Of a stretch of DNA of 64,000 nucleotides, positions 9,101 through 19,332 are shown one piece after another. Under the pieces are notes generated by a model. That model saw only the letters and a list, made by a program, of their open reading frames with translations. It made no database searches and had not been told where the DNA came from. This stretch comes from Pyrinomonadaceae bacterium. Lineage in GTDB: Bacteria; Acidobacteriota; Blastocatellia; Pyrinomonadales; Pyrinomonadaceae. A program made the translations under genes and the position numbers. The DNA lies in assembly GCA_021463165.1 (NCBI GenBank), contig JAJTWY010000007.1, positions 106,126 to 170,125 of the forward strand, read 5' to 3'. Each line of letters opens with the position of its first letter. Positions within the stretch are counted from its first letter, which is position 1.

Positions 9101-12100
9101 GGAACCAGATCGTCGTTCTGGATGGTACCTATACCCTTACCGATATAGTTAGGATCGCCAGGATGGCTCGGGTTCGCCGCGAAGGTCGAACCAACGGTGT
9201 TCGGGCTGATAGAGATCAGCTCAACAGTGTAGGTGTCGTCCTTCTCGTAGTACACGTCGCCATTCACAACGATGTTGATCGGCAGACTGAACCCATCAGG
9301 TGTGTTCGAATCGAACGTATGGCAGCTGACGTTGGACGGATTGACGATCGTGTAATCATACACGGTGGTCGCACTCGCACCGCCAAGGGCCGGATTAGCT
9401 CCGCCACCGGTAACAGCCGTGTTGCCATTCTGCGTTCTCCAGCACACCGTCTGACTTTCCTGCGCCGTGCCATTCTTCCTCAGGTAGTGGATAAACGTGG
9501 TGGCATTGTCGCCTCCATTGCCCTCAGCCTGAGCTACGTCGGTCACGTAGTAGCTGTTCGCGGCACCGGTCTCATTGATGAGGCCGACCGAACCAACAGC
9601 ATTCGGAACCGGCTGGTTGCCGTTGTAGCCGTTGATGATCAGAGCCGGCGGGCTCAGGACATCTGATGTAAATCCTGTACCTGTCGTTCTGGTATCAAGG
9701 GCGTTCGCTATATTCGGGATAGCCGAGCCGAACGAATTGCCTGCACCCGGATTGACATTAAAGACACGGAGGAAGTAATTCTCCTGGCCTTCAACCAACG
9801 AATCCGAGTTAACGGTGACAGGGATGAGCGGGCTGCAACCCGTCGACGGGCTGATGGCAATGTCATCGTCCGTCAGGCTACTCGACGTCTCGCCGTAATC
9901 ACTGCCAGCATTGGCAGGGTTACTGGTGTTCGTCTGGTTTCCGCTAGGTAGAACCTGCGTTCCATCCTGCGTGATGTAGTCGAAGTAGATCGGGGTAGCA
10001 ACATTGGTTGCGACCGTGTTGCCCGTTGCCGAGGTGTACGCACAAACCTGGAAGTTTGCTACAACCGTACCGCCGCCAGCAGGCTCAACGACCTTAACAT
10101 TTGTTGCTCGAACCCAGATACCGCCCTTGCCCTGACCGTCATCGTTGACGATGGTGTAGGTGGCGTGCGGGCCGGAATTCGGGCTCGGGATCGAGGTCGA
10201 GAACGGTCCCGGAACGGATGTCGGATTCGACAGCTTCACGTTGATCGTCTCATTGACTTCAACATCGATGTCGCCGCAGACAGCAACGAAGTGATAGAAC
10301 GTCTGCGTTCCGAAGGTATTCGCAACCGCCGGGAAGGTGAACGTCTCACCATCCGTTATGTAGTCGACGCCCGGAGCACCGCAGGCTGAATTCTGCGGAC
10401 CCGAGGTAGCCGTACCTTCACCGAAGGATCCGGTCGGTATCGTACCGATATCGATCGTCTGCGCATTGCTCAGGTTACCGGTTCGCGTCACCACGAAGAC
10501 AGCGTGTGAGCCATGCGGCGTCAGATCGGTATTGGTCGGTCCACCACTTATGCCGGACGGCTCCGGAACGATGCCATGCGTATTCTGCGTCACGCCATCG
10601 TTGAGGAACTTGCCGTTCTGGTGACCCTCGTTACCTGACGCCGGTGACGCCACAACACTGAACGCATTGTCGTCGTTGAGGATCGTGCCCGTCCGTTCGG
10701 CAAGAGTGCCTCCTACGTCGTCGATCGTGGCGGTTTCCGTCACGTCAAAGATAACGGTCTCATCAGGTTCCACAAACGTGTCGCCACGCGGAACCACGTG
10801 TAGGGACGCGGTGCCCGGACTCGAGGCCGAACCCGGGATCACGATAGTGCCCGTACCGGTCTCAGGGTCATAGGTACCCGTCGTCCCCGGCGGGAATACG
10901 ATATCGTAGTCCACGTCCGCGGGCCCACCTCCGGCGCTCGGCGTACACGGGCTGCCAAACGTATTTGAGTCACAGGCCGTACCGGCCACACTAAAGCCAA
11001 CCGTAAGGGGGTTAGCGAGATGAGCGCCAGCAGCGGAGCGGCTGAAGGTAACCACGAGCGGGGTACCCGCGTTCTCGAAGACACTTCGCGACGCAGGCGA
11101 TGTGACAATCACGGAGACGTCATTGTCATCGTCCGCGATCACGGTCGAAAGCACGGTCGGGTTCGGATCGAAGTAAACGCCCTGAACACCGCCAACAAGT
11201 TGGCTGTTGAACGTAAGGCTGACCGTTTCGTCACCCTCGACAAGGGCATCGGAAATTGCGGTTACCGTCACCGTGGCCGTGGGGTCAGTGCCAGCAAACG
11301 TCATGGTTCCCGACAACAGAGTATAGTCAACCCCATTTGTAGCGGTGCCACCGATCCCGTAGACAACCGTCAAAGCCGCGAGGGCAGCATTCTGGCCGAC
11401 GCCGTTTCCTGCACCTGAGCCAGGCGTTGACCGCGTACAGGTTGAGGTGGTCGAACCACCGGTCTCAGAGATCGGCGTCGCAAGAGCGGTACAGGTCACC
11501 GTAGTATCGTCGTTAAGGAAGACACCGGTAGCCGGGCCGCCATTTGCAGTGTAGTCCGCTGTATCGAAAACAGTTACGATCGCCGACTCATTCGCTTCGG
11601 GGGTCGTATCCTGAACGGCAGTGACCGTAACAGTAACGGTCTGCGAGGTAGCCGACGCGCATCCCGCCGCATTTGCAGGGAAACTCACGATATTGCTGTT
11701 TCCGAGTGCCGCGAGAGACGTAAAGTCGGCTCCATCTATCGTACCACTGAGGCCATAGTTGACCGACAGGGCGTCACAGAAATCCGCAGCCAGAGTACGC
11801 GTGAAGGTAAACGTGAGCACGCCCGGACCCGTCGCCGGCGGAAACGCCGGATTGCCTTCGTTCACCGGACCATCGACGCTCACGGCTACTCGCTGTGAAT
11901 CGTCATTAACGATCGTGCCGTCAGCCTGGAACAGGATGTTCGGTGCATACACCTTCGGGTCGGCCCCAAAAGCGTCATTCACCACCGACACCCGCACCAA
12001 TTCGTTCGGCTCAGGCAGATTGTCGGGATTCGCCGTTACCGTTAGTGTCGCCGTATTTGCCTGAACACCATTGACCACCGGCGACAGCGTTACCAGCTGG

Positions 12101-15100
12101 CTCGCAGGGGTCAGCGCTGCCCCAGCACCGGGAATACCGATAAAGCCACCCGAGTTCGCGTTGGCAACCGGGAAGAACGTGCTAGTGCAGAACGCCCCAG
12201 CTGCTGCCGGATTAAAGGCTACGCCATAGTCAGTAGTCGCATCGGCATGACCCGAACCACCGTCGATCTGGAAGTTAGCACAAAGCTGATCAGCGGTCTC
12301 GCCTATACGGGTAAACGTATAAGTAAGAACACCGCCGGCCCCCGGGCTTGTACCTTCATCAACTGAGGACGGAGCAGCAACCTGAACCGCTACCCAGAAG
12401 TCATCGTTAGTTATGATTCCCGTCGCGGTCGAGTTTGCCGGGAAAGGAGCGACCTGTGGGTTGGTGCCATTGTTCGGGAAACCGACGCCATAACGATCTC
12501 CAGCGGCATCGCCCGGAAGGACTTGAAGGACCACGTTCTCATTATTCTCAGGAACATTGTCGTTCGTCGGAGTAATAAGGACCGAGCCGCCTCCATCAAA
12601 GGGGCCAAAAGTGATCGTACCGGTACACGTTCCAGTGTTGTATGTCACCGGGTCGGCACCAGTGCCCGTCACGGTGTAGTCGGCGGTGCTTCCGCATGCT
12701 GCGGTTCCAGCAAGGCTGAAGTTCACGACGAGCGTGTCCGCGATCGTGTCAGCGGCTCCACCGACACCGCCGCCAGAGTTGAAGTTACGGGTGAAGTCGA
12801 ACGAGATGGCGCCCGGACCCGCCTCGGAAAGGGGTGAGTTCGTAACAACAACTGAAACGTCCTCGTCGTCATCATCGATATCGACGGCATCATTCAGGTC
12901 GTTGCCCAGCCCATAGGTGTTGCCGTTGTTTGTATTGGTGCCAGCCAGGACATTCATCTGGATGGACTCATCGTTCTCGACCCTTCTATCAGGAACTGCC
13001 GTGATCTGAACATCAGCGTCATTATCACCGGCTGCGAATGTTACGGTCCCCGTACAGGTGCCAGTATTAAACGTGGCGTTGTCCGTGCCCGGAACTGTGA
13101 CGATATAGTCCTGAGTCGCACCTCCACAGAGGGCCGTGCCGGTCAGCGAGAAGTTGACGGTTAGAGCTTCCGTCTGGCTGTTGGCAGGAACAGTTCGATT
13201 GAAGTCGAAGTTAAAGGTACCTGTTGCGCCCGGATCCCCTTCAAGATCATCGCCCGAATCAACGCCAAGCTCGACAGCCGCGAAATCATCATTCTGAATG
13301 ATGCCCGTCTGCGTGTCCGGAGCACCGATGACGTAGCTGTTCGACCCCGGAGGCGTCAAGGTCAAGATCACGGTCTCATTCGGCTCAACGCGCGAATCAA
13401 TAAGCGGAAACACCATGATCTGGCATGAAGCAGATCCGACAGGGATCGTGACCACACCCGTGTTCGAGGTATCACTGTAGGTTAGGCCGCATGCGGTATT
13501 GCCTGCTTGGGCTGCCCCGAAAATGTTGAAATCATCACCGCCGGGAGTTCCGTCGTTACCATCATCCGCTGTCCCCGTCCGCGTAAAGTTGACTGGAAGG
13601 GCAAAAGTGGTCGGCCCCGGAGTCCTCGTGAACGTATAGTAGATAAGGCCCGGATCTTCGAGAGTTGCATTCGGGCCAGCACTTGACGCGGCATCTCCAG
13701 CAACTGCCGAGATTGTGACCGTTGCGTCGTTGTCGTTGATCGTGATGGTCTGCTGATTGGTTACGCCGATAGTGTCACCAGTCGTGGTGCTAATGAGATC
13801 CACGCGGAATTGCTCGGGTCCTTCGGGCGTCGTATCGTCGCAAACCGAGACGCCGAACGATGCCGTCGTCTGACCAGCGATCACGGGAACGATCACAGGG
13901 TCCGGGTTGCCTACATAGTCATTGCCAATACCGCACCCTGAACCGCCGCCCGGAACGATGCCGCCAAGGGGCACGAGGTCAACTGTAATGTTGCCACTCC
14001 CAGCCGCGCCGCCAGGGATATTGATCACAACCTGGACACTGTTTAGCGGCCCCGGAGCAGCGTTCTCCGTTACGGTTTGAGCCGCGACCGAGAAATTGAG
14101 AACCGCGTCAACCGCATCGGCCCTCTGGCCAACAATCTCCTTGATCTCTTCACCGGTCAGGGCTCGGCCAAAGAGCTTTACTTCGTCAGCATAAACGCTG
14201 ATCGAACGCTCGGCCTCTAGAGCCGCACCAAGAACGAGTTCTCCGGCGTCGCCCGAGTAAAGGCCGTTCTGGCTGTCGCTTCCAGCAGCTTCGCCGTCGA
14301 TATAGATCGTGCGGGTCGTGCCGTCGTGCGTTGCCGCAATGTGCGTCCACTTGCCCACGTTGACAGGTCGGCTGCTCTCGAGAGTCTCCACGTCCCCGAA
14401 CAGGTTACGCGACACGAAAACAACGCGACCGTCTCGGATCTGGAGCGAATACGCACTGTCGCCTTTGGTCAGTACCGCAAACGAACCAACCGAACGCGAA
14501 ACGTTCACCCATCCATCAACGGTCAGGTTGATCGGGTTGAGGTCGGTCGTATTGGCAACAATTACCTTGTTCGAACCGCCGAAATTAAACGAACCGTCAC
14601 CAACCTTGCCGGATGCAAAGGCAGAGCCGCCACGCCATTCTCCATCGTGGGCGCCCGTTGCATCTTTAGTGTCGTTTTCAGCCCGATAGCATGCAATAAG
14701 GCCATCAGGGAGCTTTTCACAGCCAACAGCCGCCGGCCTTTCAGCCTCGTTGGCATTCGTCTCCGTGATACCGAATCTTTGAAGCTTTTCCAGGGTCGCC
14801 GCCCTATCTTTAGCAGAAGTGTCCGGTGAATCATCATCACTCTTCTGGACTTCCGCAGTCGCGGGCTTGACCTCTTCGGCGAGACCGAAAAAGCTCAAAA
14901 TTGAATTAAAACTTGAGGCGATAAAACCTGACTGCTCGGCAGCCGGGGTTTGAGTATTCGCCGTTTGATTGGCCGTCAACGCATTAGCGCTAAAAACGGC
15001 CGTTAGAATTACCAGCGTGAAGAACACGAAGATACGCGTCTTGGCGCCTCGCATCGCTGTAACTCCACTGATAGAAGATCGACCGCTAGGCGATCCCTTT

Positions 15101-15120
15101 CTTCGGGCGTTGGATGACAT
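6115..15120 (-). CDS. giant secreted Calx-beta/LamG/dockerin/cohesin protein with C-terminal KRYRF module
   Basis: About 3000 residues. AGGAG sits one base before the first in-frame ATG (15126) but 7 bases before the ATG at 15120, so MSSNARRKG is the likely start. In numbering from 15126: long signal peptide with core ~31-48, LamG/concanavalin-like domain ~136-333, then ~14-15 Calx-beta-like repeats to ~2660. Each repeat ends in a variant of G-x-I-x-N-D-D and carries E-x-x-E-x-F/V motifs that in this family bind calcium. Then come a dockerin-like segment ~2669-2745 with two D/N-rich loops (one DINNPCGNGGLDVGDLAYMR), a cohesin-like beta domain ~2767-2920, and the C-terminal module 2921-3003. 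Probably a calcium-stiffened surface adhesin or matrix protein. No catalytic domain is visible. No frame break was seen across 9 kb. Confidence 0.92.
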   Translation of the reverse strand: MSSNARRKGSPSGRSSISGVTAMRGAKTRIFVFFTLVILTAVFSANALTANQTANTQTPAAEQSGFIASSFNSILSFFGLAEEVKPATAEVQKSDDDSPDTSAKDRAATLEKLQRFGITETNANEAERPAAVGCEKLPDGLIACYRAENDTKDATGAHDGEWRGGSAFASGKVGDGSFNFGGSNKVIVANTTDLNPINLTVDGWVNVSRSVGSFAVLTKGDSAYSLQIRDGRVVFVSRNLFGDVETLESSRPVNVGKWTHIAATHDGTTRTIYIDGEAAGSDSQNGLYSGDAGELVLGAALEAERSISVYADEVKLFGRALTGEEIKEIVGQRADAVDAVLNFSVAAQTVTENAAPGPLNSVQVVINIPGGAAGSGNITVDLVPLGGIVPGGGSGCGIGNDYVGNPDPVIVPVIAGQTTASFGVSVCDDTTPEGPEQFRVDLISTTTGDTIGVTNQQTITINDNDATVTISAVAGDAASSAGPNATLEDPGLIYYTFTRTPGPTTFALPVNFTRTGTADDGNDGTPGGDDFNIFGAAQAGNTACGLTYSDTSNTGVVTIPVGSASCQIMVFPLIDSRVEPNETVILTLTPPGSNSYVIGAPDTQTGIIQNDDFAAVELGVDSGDDLEGDPGATGTFNFDFNRTVPANSQTEALTVNFSLTGTALCGGATQDYIVTVPGTDNATFNTGTCTGTVTFAAGDNDADVQITAVPDRRVENDESIQMNVLAGTNTNNGNTYGLGNDLNDAVDIDDDDEDVSVVVTNSPLSEAGPGAISFDFTRNFNSGGGVGGAADTIADTLVVNFSLAGTAACGSTADYTVTGTGADPVTYNTGTCTGTITFGPFDGGGSVLITPTNDNVPENNENVVLQVLPGDAAGDRYGVGFPNNGTNPQVAPFPANSTATGIITNDDFWVAVQVAAPSSVDEGTSPGAGGVLTYTFTRIGETADQLCANFQIDGGSGHADATTDYGVAFNPAAAGAFCTSTFFPVANANSGGFIGIPGAGAALTPASQLVTLSPVVNGVQANTATLTVTANPDNLPEPNELVRVSVVNDAFGADPKVYAPNILFQADGTIVNDDSQRVAVSVDGPVNEGNPAFPPATGPGVLTFTFTRTLAADFCDALSVNYGLSGTIDGADFTSLAALGNSNIVSFPANAAGCASATSQTVTVTVTAVQDTTPEANESAIVTVFDTADYTANGGPATGVFLNDDTTVTCTALATPISETGGSTTSTCTRSTPGSGAGNGVGQNAALAALTVVYGIGGTATNGVDYTLLSGTMTFAGTDPTATVTVTAISDALVEGDETVSLTFNSQLVGGVQGVYFDPNPTVLSTVIADDDNDVSVIVTSPASRSVFENAGTPLVVTFSRSAAGAHLANPLTVGFSVAGTACDSNTFGSPCTPSAGGGPADVDYDIVFPPGTTGTYDPETGTGTIVIPGSASSPGTASLHVVPRGDTFVEPDETVIFDVTETATIDDVGGTLAERTGTILNDDNAFSVVASPASGNEGHQNGKFLNDGVTQNTHGIVPEPSGISGGPTNTDLTPHGSHAVFVVTRTGNLSNAQTIDIGTIPTGSFGEGTATSGPQNSACGAPGVDYITDGETFTFPAVANTFGTQTFYHFVAVCGDIDVEVNETINVKLSNPTSVPGPFSTSIPSPNSGPHATYTIVNDDGQGKGGIWVRATNVKVVEPAGGGTVVANFQVCAYTSATGNTVATNVATPIYFDYITQDGTQVLPSGNQTNTSNPANAGSDYGETSSSLTDDDIAISPSTGCSPLIPVTVNSDSLVEGQENYFLRVFNVNPGAGNSFGSAIPNIANALDTRTTGTGFTSDVLSPPALIINGYNGNQPVPNAVGSVGLINETGAANSYYVTDVAQAEGNGGDNATTFIHYLRKNGTAQESQTVCWRTQNGNTAVTGGGANPALGGASATTVYDYTIVNPSNVSCHTFDSNTPDGFSLPINIVVNGDVYYEKDDTYTVELISISPNTVGSTFAANPSHPGDPNYIGKGIGTIQNDDLVPTVGLVNIGNSQRLSVENDSGTFSIPVEFSVSGPTLIPVTVNYDVTAGGAPAGSVAAVVGPDGGPCGSQTASTARDLYQPTTGSSASPVLFSSGTPISKVVAGNALSFPGQDQAGTYSINLVGCGDTRPEPDENFTVTITSAVEALVAPNGTGSSGGCSTSTSALCGNKVGIIRDTDWNGVFNFSDANGLPPVNVTLNDGDVSLAEGSTVGGTTNFDFYVRYTGRAADYEISMVLETVDGTAQDDVPSSDDNDYVPRNNLSGNRCEVTFPAGSNEPQLCRILVNNDAVQELDETFTLQVTNITTPAGAFLSTSVIGYGPGDLLNPKGRVVTFSNLGGFGTDLIAQGNILNDDGSRVVSVNARTLAEGTDAGATTAFVHRVEIQGSSNQAAVFTYQVIGPSSSLGLTAVGGMNCSGANSGSPDFINTPQLAPGSYPAGTGLVATSGTTGTLTFGPTGGTGPGFEYIDILVPVCADTRDEPNETYRVVLTAVSNVTVSTGSGNGLGTINNDDGVQYSLLTNPININEGDTVGAGQSATVTLVRSGNTSNAATFTWYTVNGPAPDPPGLGTGAVGGSSCNTGSPQTGDPDFISQGSAGSPLNGPGYSAGQTGNRTVQVPICGDTVQEGNQSFTVVITPSDGAPLTATVNIIEESTDQAPPPPAGIEGDVVDGSGGAAGDGLVAANDVSALRAALLAGTQPFAVGPGSSQFSRADINNPCGNGGLDVGDLAYMRQLALSLATPLAVCGPLVPTAADPVEEGNRAENVRVIRVVNSKVAITPGTPPPATVTFPIEMVSTGIETGASFSISWDVTKFTYNTSAVGNGVPGDTQFDPITTQTGQGRLGMFINSPNSFVAGTRQLATVTLNVLPSVTAGTYPVTFGGQPTAIFVSGVNGADVTSTTTFEPGNIVVNTTAAGVRISGRVTNAGGQGIRNAVVVMTDAEGNRRTATTGSFGIYTFEDVEVGSSYVIGVEAKRYRFASRVLNVNDSLTDVNFVGQE
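6118..6366 (-). other. C-terminal KRYRF module of the giant protein (copy 2 of 3)
   Basis: Codes for residues 2921-3003: SGRV, RNAVVVMTD, RRTATTGSFGIYTFEDV, KRYRF and terminal NFVGQE. At DNA level it shares only short stretches with copy 1 (for example GAAGCGGTAGCGTTT), so the copies are old paralogues rather than a recent duplication. Confidence 0.85.
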
Positions 15121-15280
15121 ATTCATTCTCCTAAAAACTAAAGTATTCGTGATTCGAATCTGTTGTTGATTTCTTTCAGTACCGACAACGGAAATATAGC
15201 CCTTTGCGGGGCGATAATTGCTACACCGTTTTACTACAGTCTAAATTTAAATAAACTACTTTTCGGAACGAACTACACGG

Positions 15281-15308
15281 ATTATACCCAATACACCAGC
15301 TATGTCAA
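15281..15308 (-). promoter_or_regulatory. consensus sigma70-type promoter of the giant Calx-beta gene
   Basis: On the minus strand TTGACA (15308-15303) is followed after 16 bases by TATAAT (15286-15281); both hexamers match the consensus perfectly. The predicted transcript starts near 15274 and has a leader of about 150 bases before the AGGAG ribosome site. The leader holds a small GCCC-cgcaaa-GGGC hairpin but no riboswitch that I recognise. Implies strong housekeeping expression of a very large protein. Confidence 0.75.
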
Positions 15309-15425
15309 GCCTATTTTTGGGTACTGTTAAACTTTTTTTGGATAGCGGCGGGCCGCCATCTTGTTCAAAAATAAGTAAATTCGTGAGCGTTTCCTCCTAG
15401 TAATTCACGTAAAGCGATGCACGCT

Positions 15426-15830
15426 TTATGAGCGGCCCGCAGCAAGCTGCAGGCGAACGTTGGCGGCATCCAATTGGTCGCGAAGGCCTTCGGTCTCGTC
15501 CAACGAGCCGGCGGCCGCCGCGGCAAAAGCTTTTTCCGCCTCGTCGCGAGCTGCGCGGGCGGCATCGATATCAATATCTTCAGCGGTCTCGGCCATGTCG
15601 GCCAAAACGGCAACGCGATCGGCGTTTACCTCGAGAAAGCCGCCGGAAACGGCCAGTTTGTCCGTCTGCCCCTTTACATTATATATAAGCAGTCCCGGGC
15701 GAATTGCAGAAACCATCGGCGCGTGGCTCGGCAGTATACCTACCTCGCCCGACGCGGTGGGAACGGTCACGGAATCAACCTGCTGGTTCAGCACGAGCTT
15801 CTCAGGGGTGACGATCTGTAATTCTAGCAT
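15426..15830 (-). CDS. atpC: F-type ATP synthase epsilon subunit
   Basis: 134 residues, the normal length. The N-terminal beta domain shows LELQIVTPEKLVL and the strongly conserved GEVGILPSHAPMVSAIRPG; the C-terminal helical part (DIDAARAARDEAEKAF and the RDQLDAANVRLQLA helix) is complete. Central-stalk subunit that couples the gamma rotor to the catalytic head and can inhibit ATP hydrolysis. It lies 176 bases after atpD, a wider gap than usual for this pair. Confidence 0.95.
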   Translation of the reverse strand: MLELQIVTPEKLVLNQQVDSVTVPTASGEVGILPSHAPMVSAIRPGLLIYNVKGQTDKLAVSGGFLEVNADRVAVLADMAETAEDIDIDAARAARDEAEKAFAAAAAGSLDETEGLRDQLDAANVRLQLAAGRS

Positions 15831-16006
15831 TGACTGTGTTCTGATCCAGGACCTCTTGCGTTTCCGTCCTGTTTCACTTTCTCGGCCTCGGCCTGCCGTC
15901 TCTCGCGAGACACGGCCGACGGCCTCAAAAATTTGTCTTTTTCAATTGTTCGTCCTATTCGTTCGTTCGGATTCAAAGCTGAACAGAAAGATCAATGTTC
16001 GGCCTC

Positions 16007-17521
<1,515 letters not shown>

Positions 17522-17737
17522 TTATTGAAAAGTGCTCCTAATATACATGTACTCGTAATACAGCGTACTTATAACAAAGCAGTAAGAATAGCACACGCGG
17601 TTTGCGGGGCGCAAAGCTAAGCCACTTTTTTTACGGTCCCTTTGTCCTTCTTCGGCCGCCCGCCTTGGCGCCCGATCTCGGCCATCATGCCAACCGCTTG
17701 GGTTTGGTCAAGAAATGATCTTGAGGAACGAACCGGT

Positions 17738-17771
17738 TTGCACATTTTTCCAAAGCGTCAAATGATATATT
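17738..17771 (+). promoter_or_regulatory. possible phoH promoter (extended -10)
   Basis: TTGCAC at 17738 and an extended -10 element TGATATATT at 17763-17771 lie upstream of phoH. The spacing is longer than ideal if both hexamers are used, so the extended -10 alone is the stronger signal. A start of transcription near 17778 would leave too little leader for the GTG at 17793 and fits the TTG at 17838 better. Confidence 0.35.
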
Positions 17772-17837
17772 ATCTAGGCAATTAGACTATATGTGTTTGG
17801 CAACGGCGGTTTTGGTACCTGCTATCGCTCTAAGAAC

Positions 17838-18806
17838 TTGAAAAAACTAGAACTACCACCCCAGGGCCTCAATACGCTGTTCGGTGTACAGGACCAGAAC
17901 ATTAAATATCTCGAAACCCTTCTCGACGTAAGTATCGGTGCACGCGGCAATGAGCTGCTGATAGACGGCGACGAGCGCGACATCAAGACGGTCGAGCAGA
18001 TCCTGACGGATTTCGGCGAACTGTTCGACGAGGGGAATACCTTTACCGATAAGGAACTGCGCGATGCTTTCAAGCAGATCGCCGAGGATCGGGCGTACTC
18101 ACTGAAAGACCATTTCCTGAAGGCCCGTTTCAACCCATCGGGCAAAAAGCAGGTCGCGCCCAAGACCGCAAATCAGCGCAAATATCTCGACGCGATCGCT
18201 GCAAACGACCTCGTCTTCGGCATCGGTGTCGCGGGAACCGGCAAAAGCTATCTCGCCGTCGCGATGGCGATCGACGCGCTGTTCAAAAAGCAGGTCAGCC
18301 GGATCATCCTCACGCGGCCCGCCGTCGAGGCCGGAGAGAGGCTGGGCTTCCTTCCCGGCGATCTTCAGGAAAAGGTCGATCCGTATCTGCGACCGTTGTA
18401 CGACGCGCTCTTCGATCTGGTCGATTCTGAAAAGGTCACGAAGATGCTTGAAAAACGCATCATCGAGATCGCCCCGCTCGCGTTCATGCGGGGCCGCACG
18501 CTCGCCGACGCCTTCATCATACTCGACGAAGCCCAGAACACGACTTCGGAGCAGATGAAGATGTTCCTCACACGCATCGGCTTCGGCTCAAAGGCCGTCG
18601 TCACCGGCGACAAGACCCAGATCGACCTGCCACGCGGGCAAAAGAGCGGCCTGAAAGAAGCCGAACACGTCCTCGCCAACCTCGACGGTATCGATTTCGT
18701 GTATTTCTCCGAAAAGGACGTGGTCCGGCATAAGCTGGTGCAGATGATCGTCAAAGCGTATGAAGCTCATTCGGACGGAAACGACCATCCCGACGCCGAA
18801 AAATGA
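17838..18806 (+). CDS. phoH: PhoH family ATPase
   Basis: PhoH-like P-loop ATPase of the type (YbeZ) that pairs with YbeY in rRNA maturation. Walker A GVAGTGKS (145-152 counted from the upstream GTG), Walker [11 protein letters not shown], the [17 protein letters not shown] segment and GDKTQIDLP. An N-terminal KH-like part ([13 protein letters not shown]) precedes the ATPase domain. The frame is open back to a GTG at 17793, but those 15 residues ([10 protein letters not shown]...) look unlike the family, and TTG at 17838 gives the canonical-looking LKKLELPPQ start, so I prefer it with moderate certainty. It overlaps ybeY by 4 bases (ATGA), the classic coupled pair. Confidence 0.9.
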   Translation: MKKLELPPQGLNTLFGVQDQNIKYLETLLDVSIGARGNELLIDGDERDIKTVEQILTDFGELFDEGNTFTDKELRDAFKQIAEDRAYSLKDHFLKARFNPSGKKQVAPKTANQRKYLDAIAANDLVFGIGVAGTGKSYLAVAMAIDALFKKQVSRIILTRPAVEAGERLGFLPGDLQEKVDPYLRPLYDALFDLVDSEKVTKMLEKRIIEIAPLAFMRGRTLADAFIILDEAQNTTSEQMKMFLTRIGFGSKAVVTGDKTQIDLPRGQKSGLKEAEHVLANLDGIDFVYFSEKDVVRHKLVQMIVKAYEAHSDGNDHPDAEK

Positions 18807-19297
18807 TCGAGACGGTAAACCTCCAGCGTAAGGTCAAACTCAACTCGAAGCCTCTCGCGCTTTTCGGGTCGAGGCTTGCCACGGCCGATGACTTGTTCAT
18901 TGGGAAGAGGGCGACCGTTGCCTTCATCTCTGATGATCGGATGCGAAAGTTGAACAACGCTTTTCGCGGAAAGGATTCGACCACCGACGTCCTTTCGTTC
19001 CCGTATGAGCCGGACGATTTTCAAGTGTCCGACTCGGCCCCTCACGGGGCAGATGCCGCCGGACACGCCGCGAAGAAGCCTGATGCAAACTCACAGCTTC
19101 CTGTCTTTCTCGGCGATATTGTCATCTCTGCCGAGCAAGCACAAAAACAAGCCGCCGAGAACGGACTTGACCTCGAAACCGAAATAAAGCAGCTGATCCT
19201 TCACGGCCTTCTCCATCTTTGCGGCTACGATCACGAAACCGACAACGGGGAGATGAACGCCCGTGAGTTGGAGCTCAGAGACCATCTCGGCATTTAA
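18803..19297 (+). CDS. ybeY: endoribonuclease/rRNA maturation factor YbeY
   Basis: 164 residues. Metal-dependent single-strand RNase involved in 16S rRNA 3'-end maturation and ribosome quality control. The zinc motif [11 protein letters not shown] is at 134-144 (three histidines), preceded by [11 protein letters not shown] and LGDIVIS. There is an insertion of about 25 residues between the SFPYEP strand and the LGDI strand (residues ~71-97) relative to compact homologues. Its ATG overlaps the phoH stop as ATGA, so the two are translationally coupled. Confidence 0.95.
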   Translation: MIETVNLQRKVKLNSKPLALFGSRLATADDLFIGKRATVAFISDDRMRKLNNAFRGKDSTTDVLSFPYEPDDFQVSDSAPHGADAAGHAAKKPDANSQLPVFLGDIVISAEQAQKQAAENGLDLETEIKQLILHGLLHLCGYDHETDNGEMNARELELRDHLGI

Positions 19298-19332
19298 CCT
19301 GGCCTCAGCTTGTGATTTAATACTTCCAGATC

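Noticed and set aside
6263..14829. Many open frames on the plus strand opposite the giant Calx-beta gene
   Set aside because: They follow the high GC of the antisense strand, have no ribosome sites and show no domain signal.
15365..15613. 82-codon minus-strand ORF overlapping atpC in another frame
   Set aside because: It is the shadow of atpC, with Pro/Arg-rich composition and no start signal.
17595..17640. GEMM-like GGGGCGCAAAGCTAAGCC stretch resembling a c-di-GMP-I riboswitch core
   Set aside because: The other required elements (GGCAAACC-type strand and closing stem) are missing and the adjacent gene on that strand is ~190 bases away.
17617..17688. 23-codon basic minus-strand ORF (MMAEIGRQGGRPKKDKGTVK...) upstream of atpD
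   Set aside because: No ribosome site, no promoter and no recognisable family; it could be a chance frame or a gene remnant.
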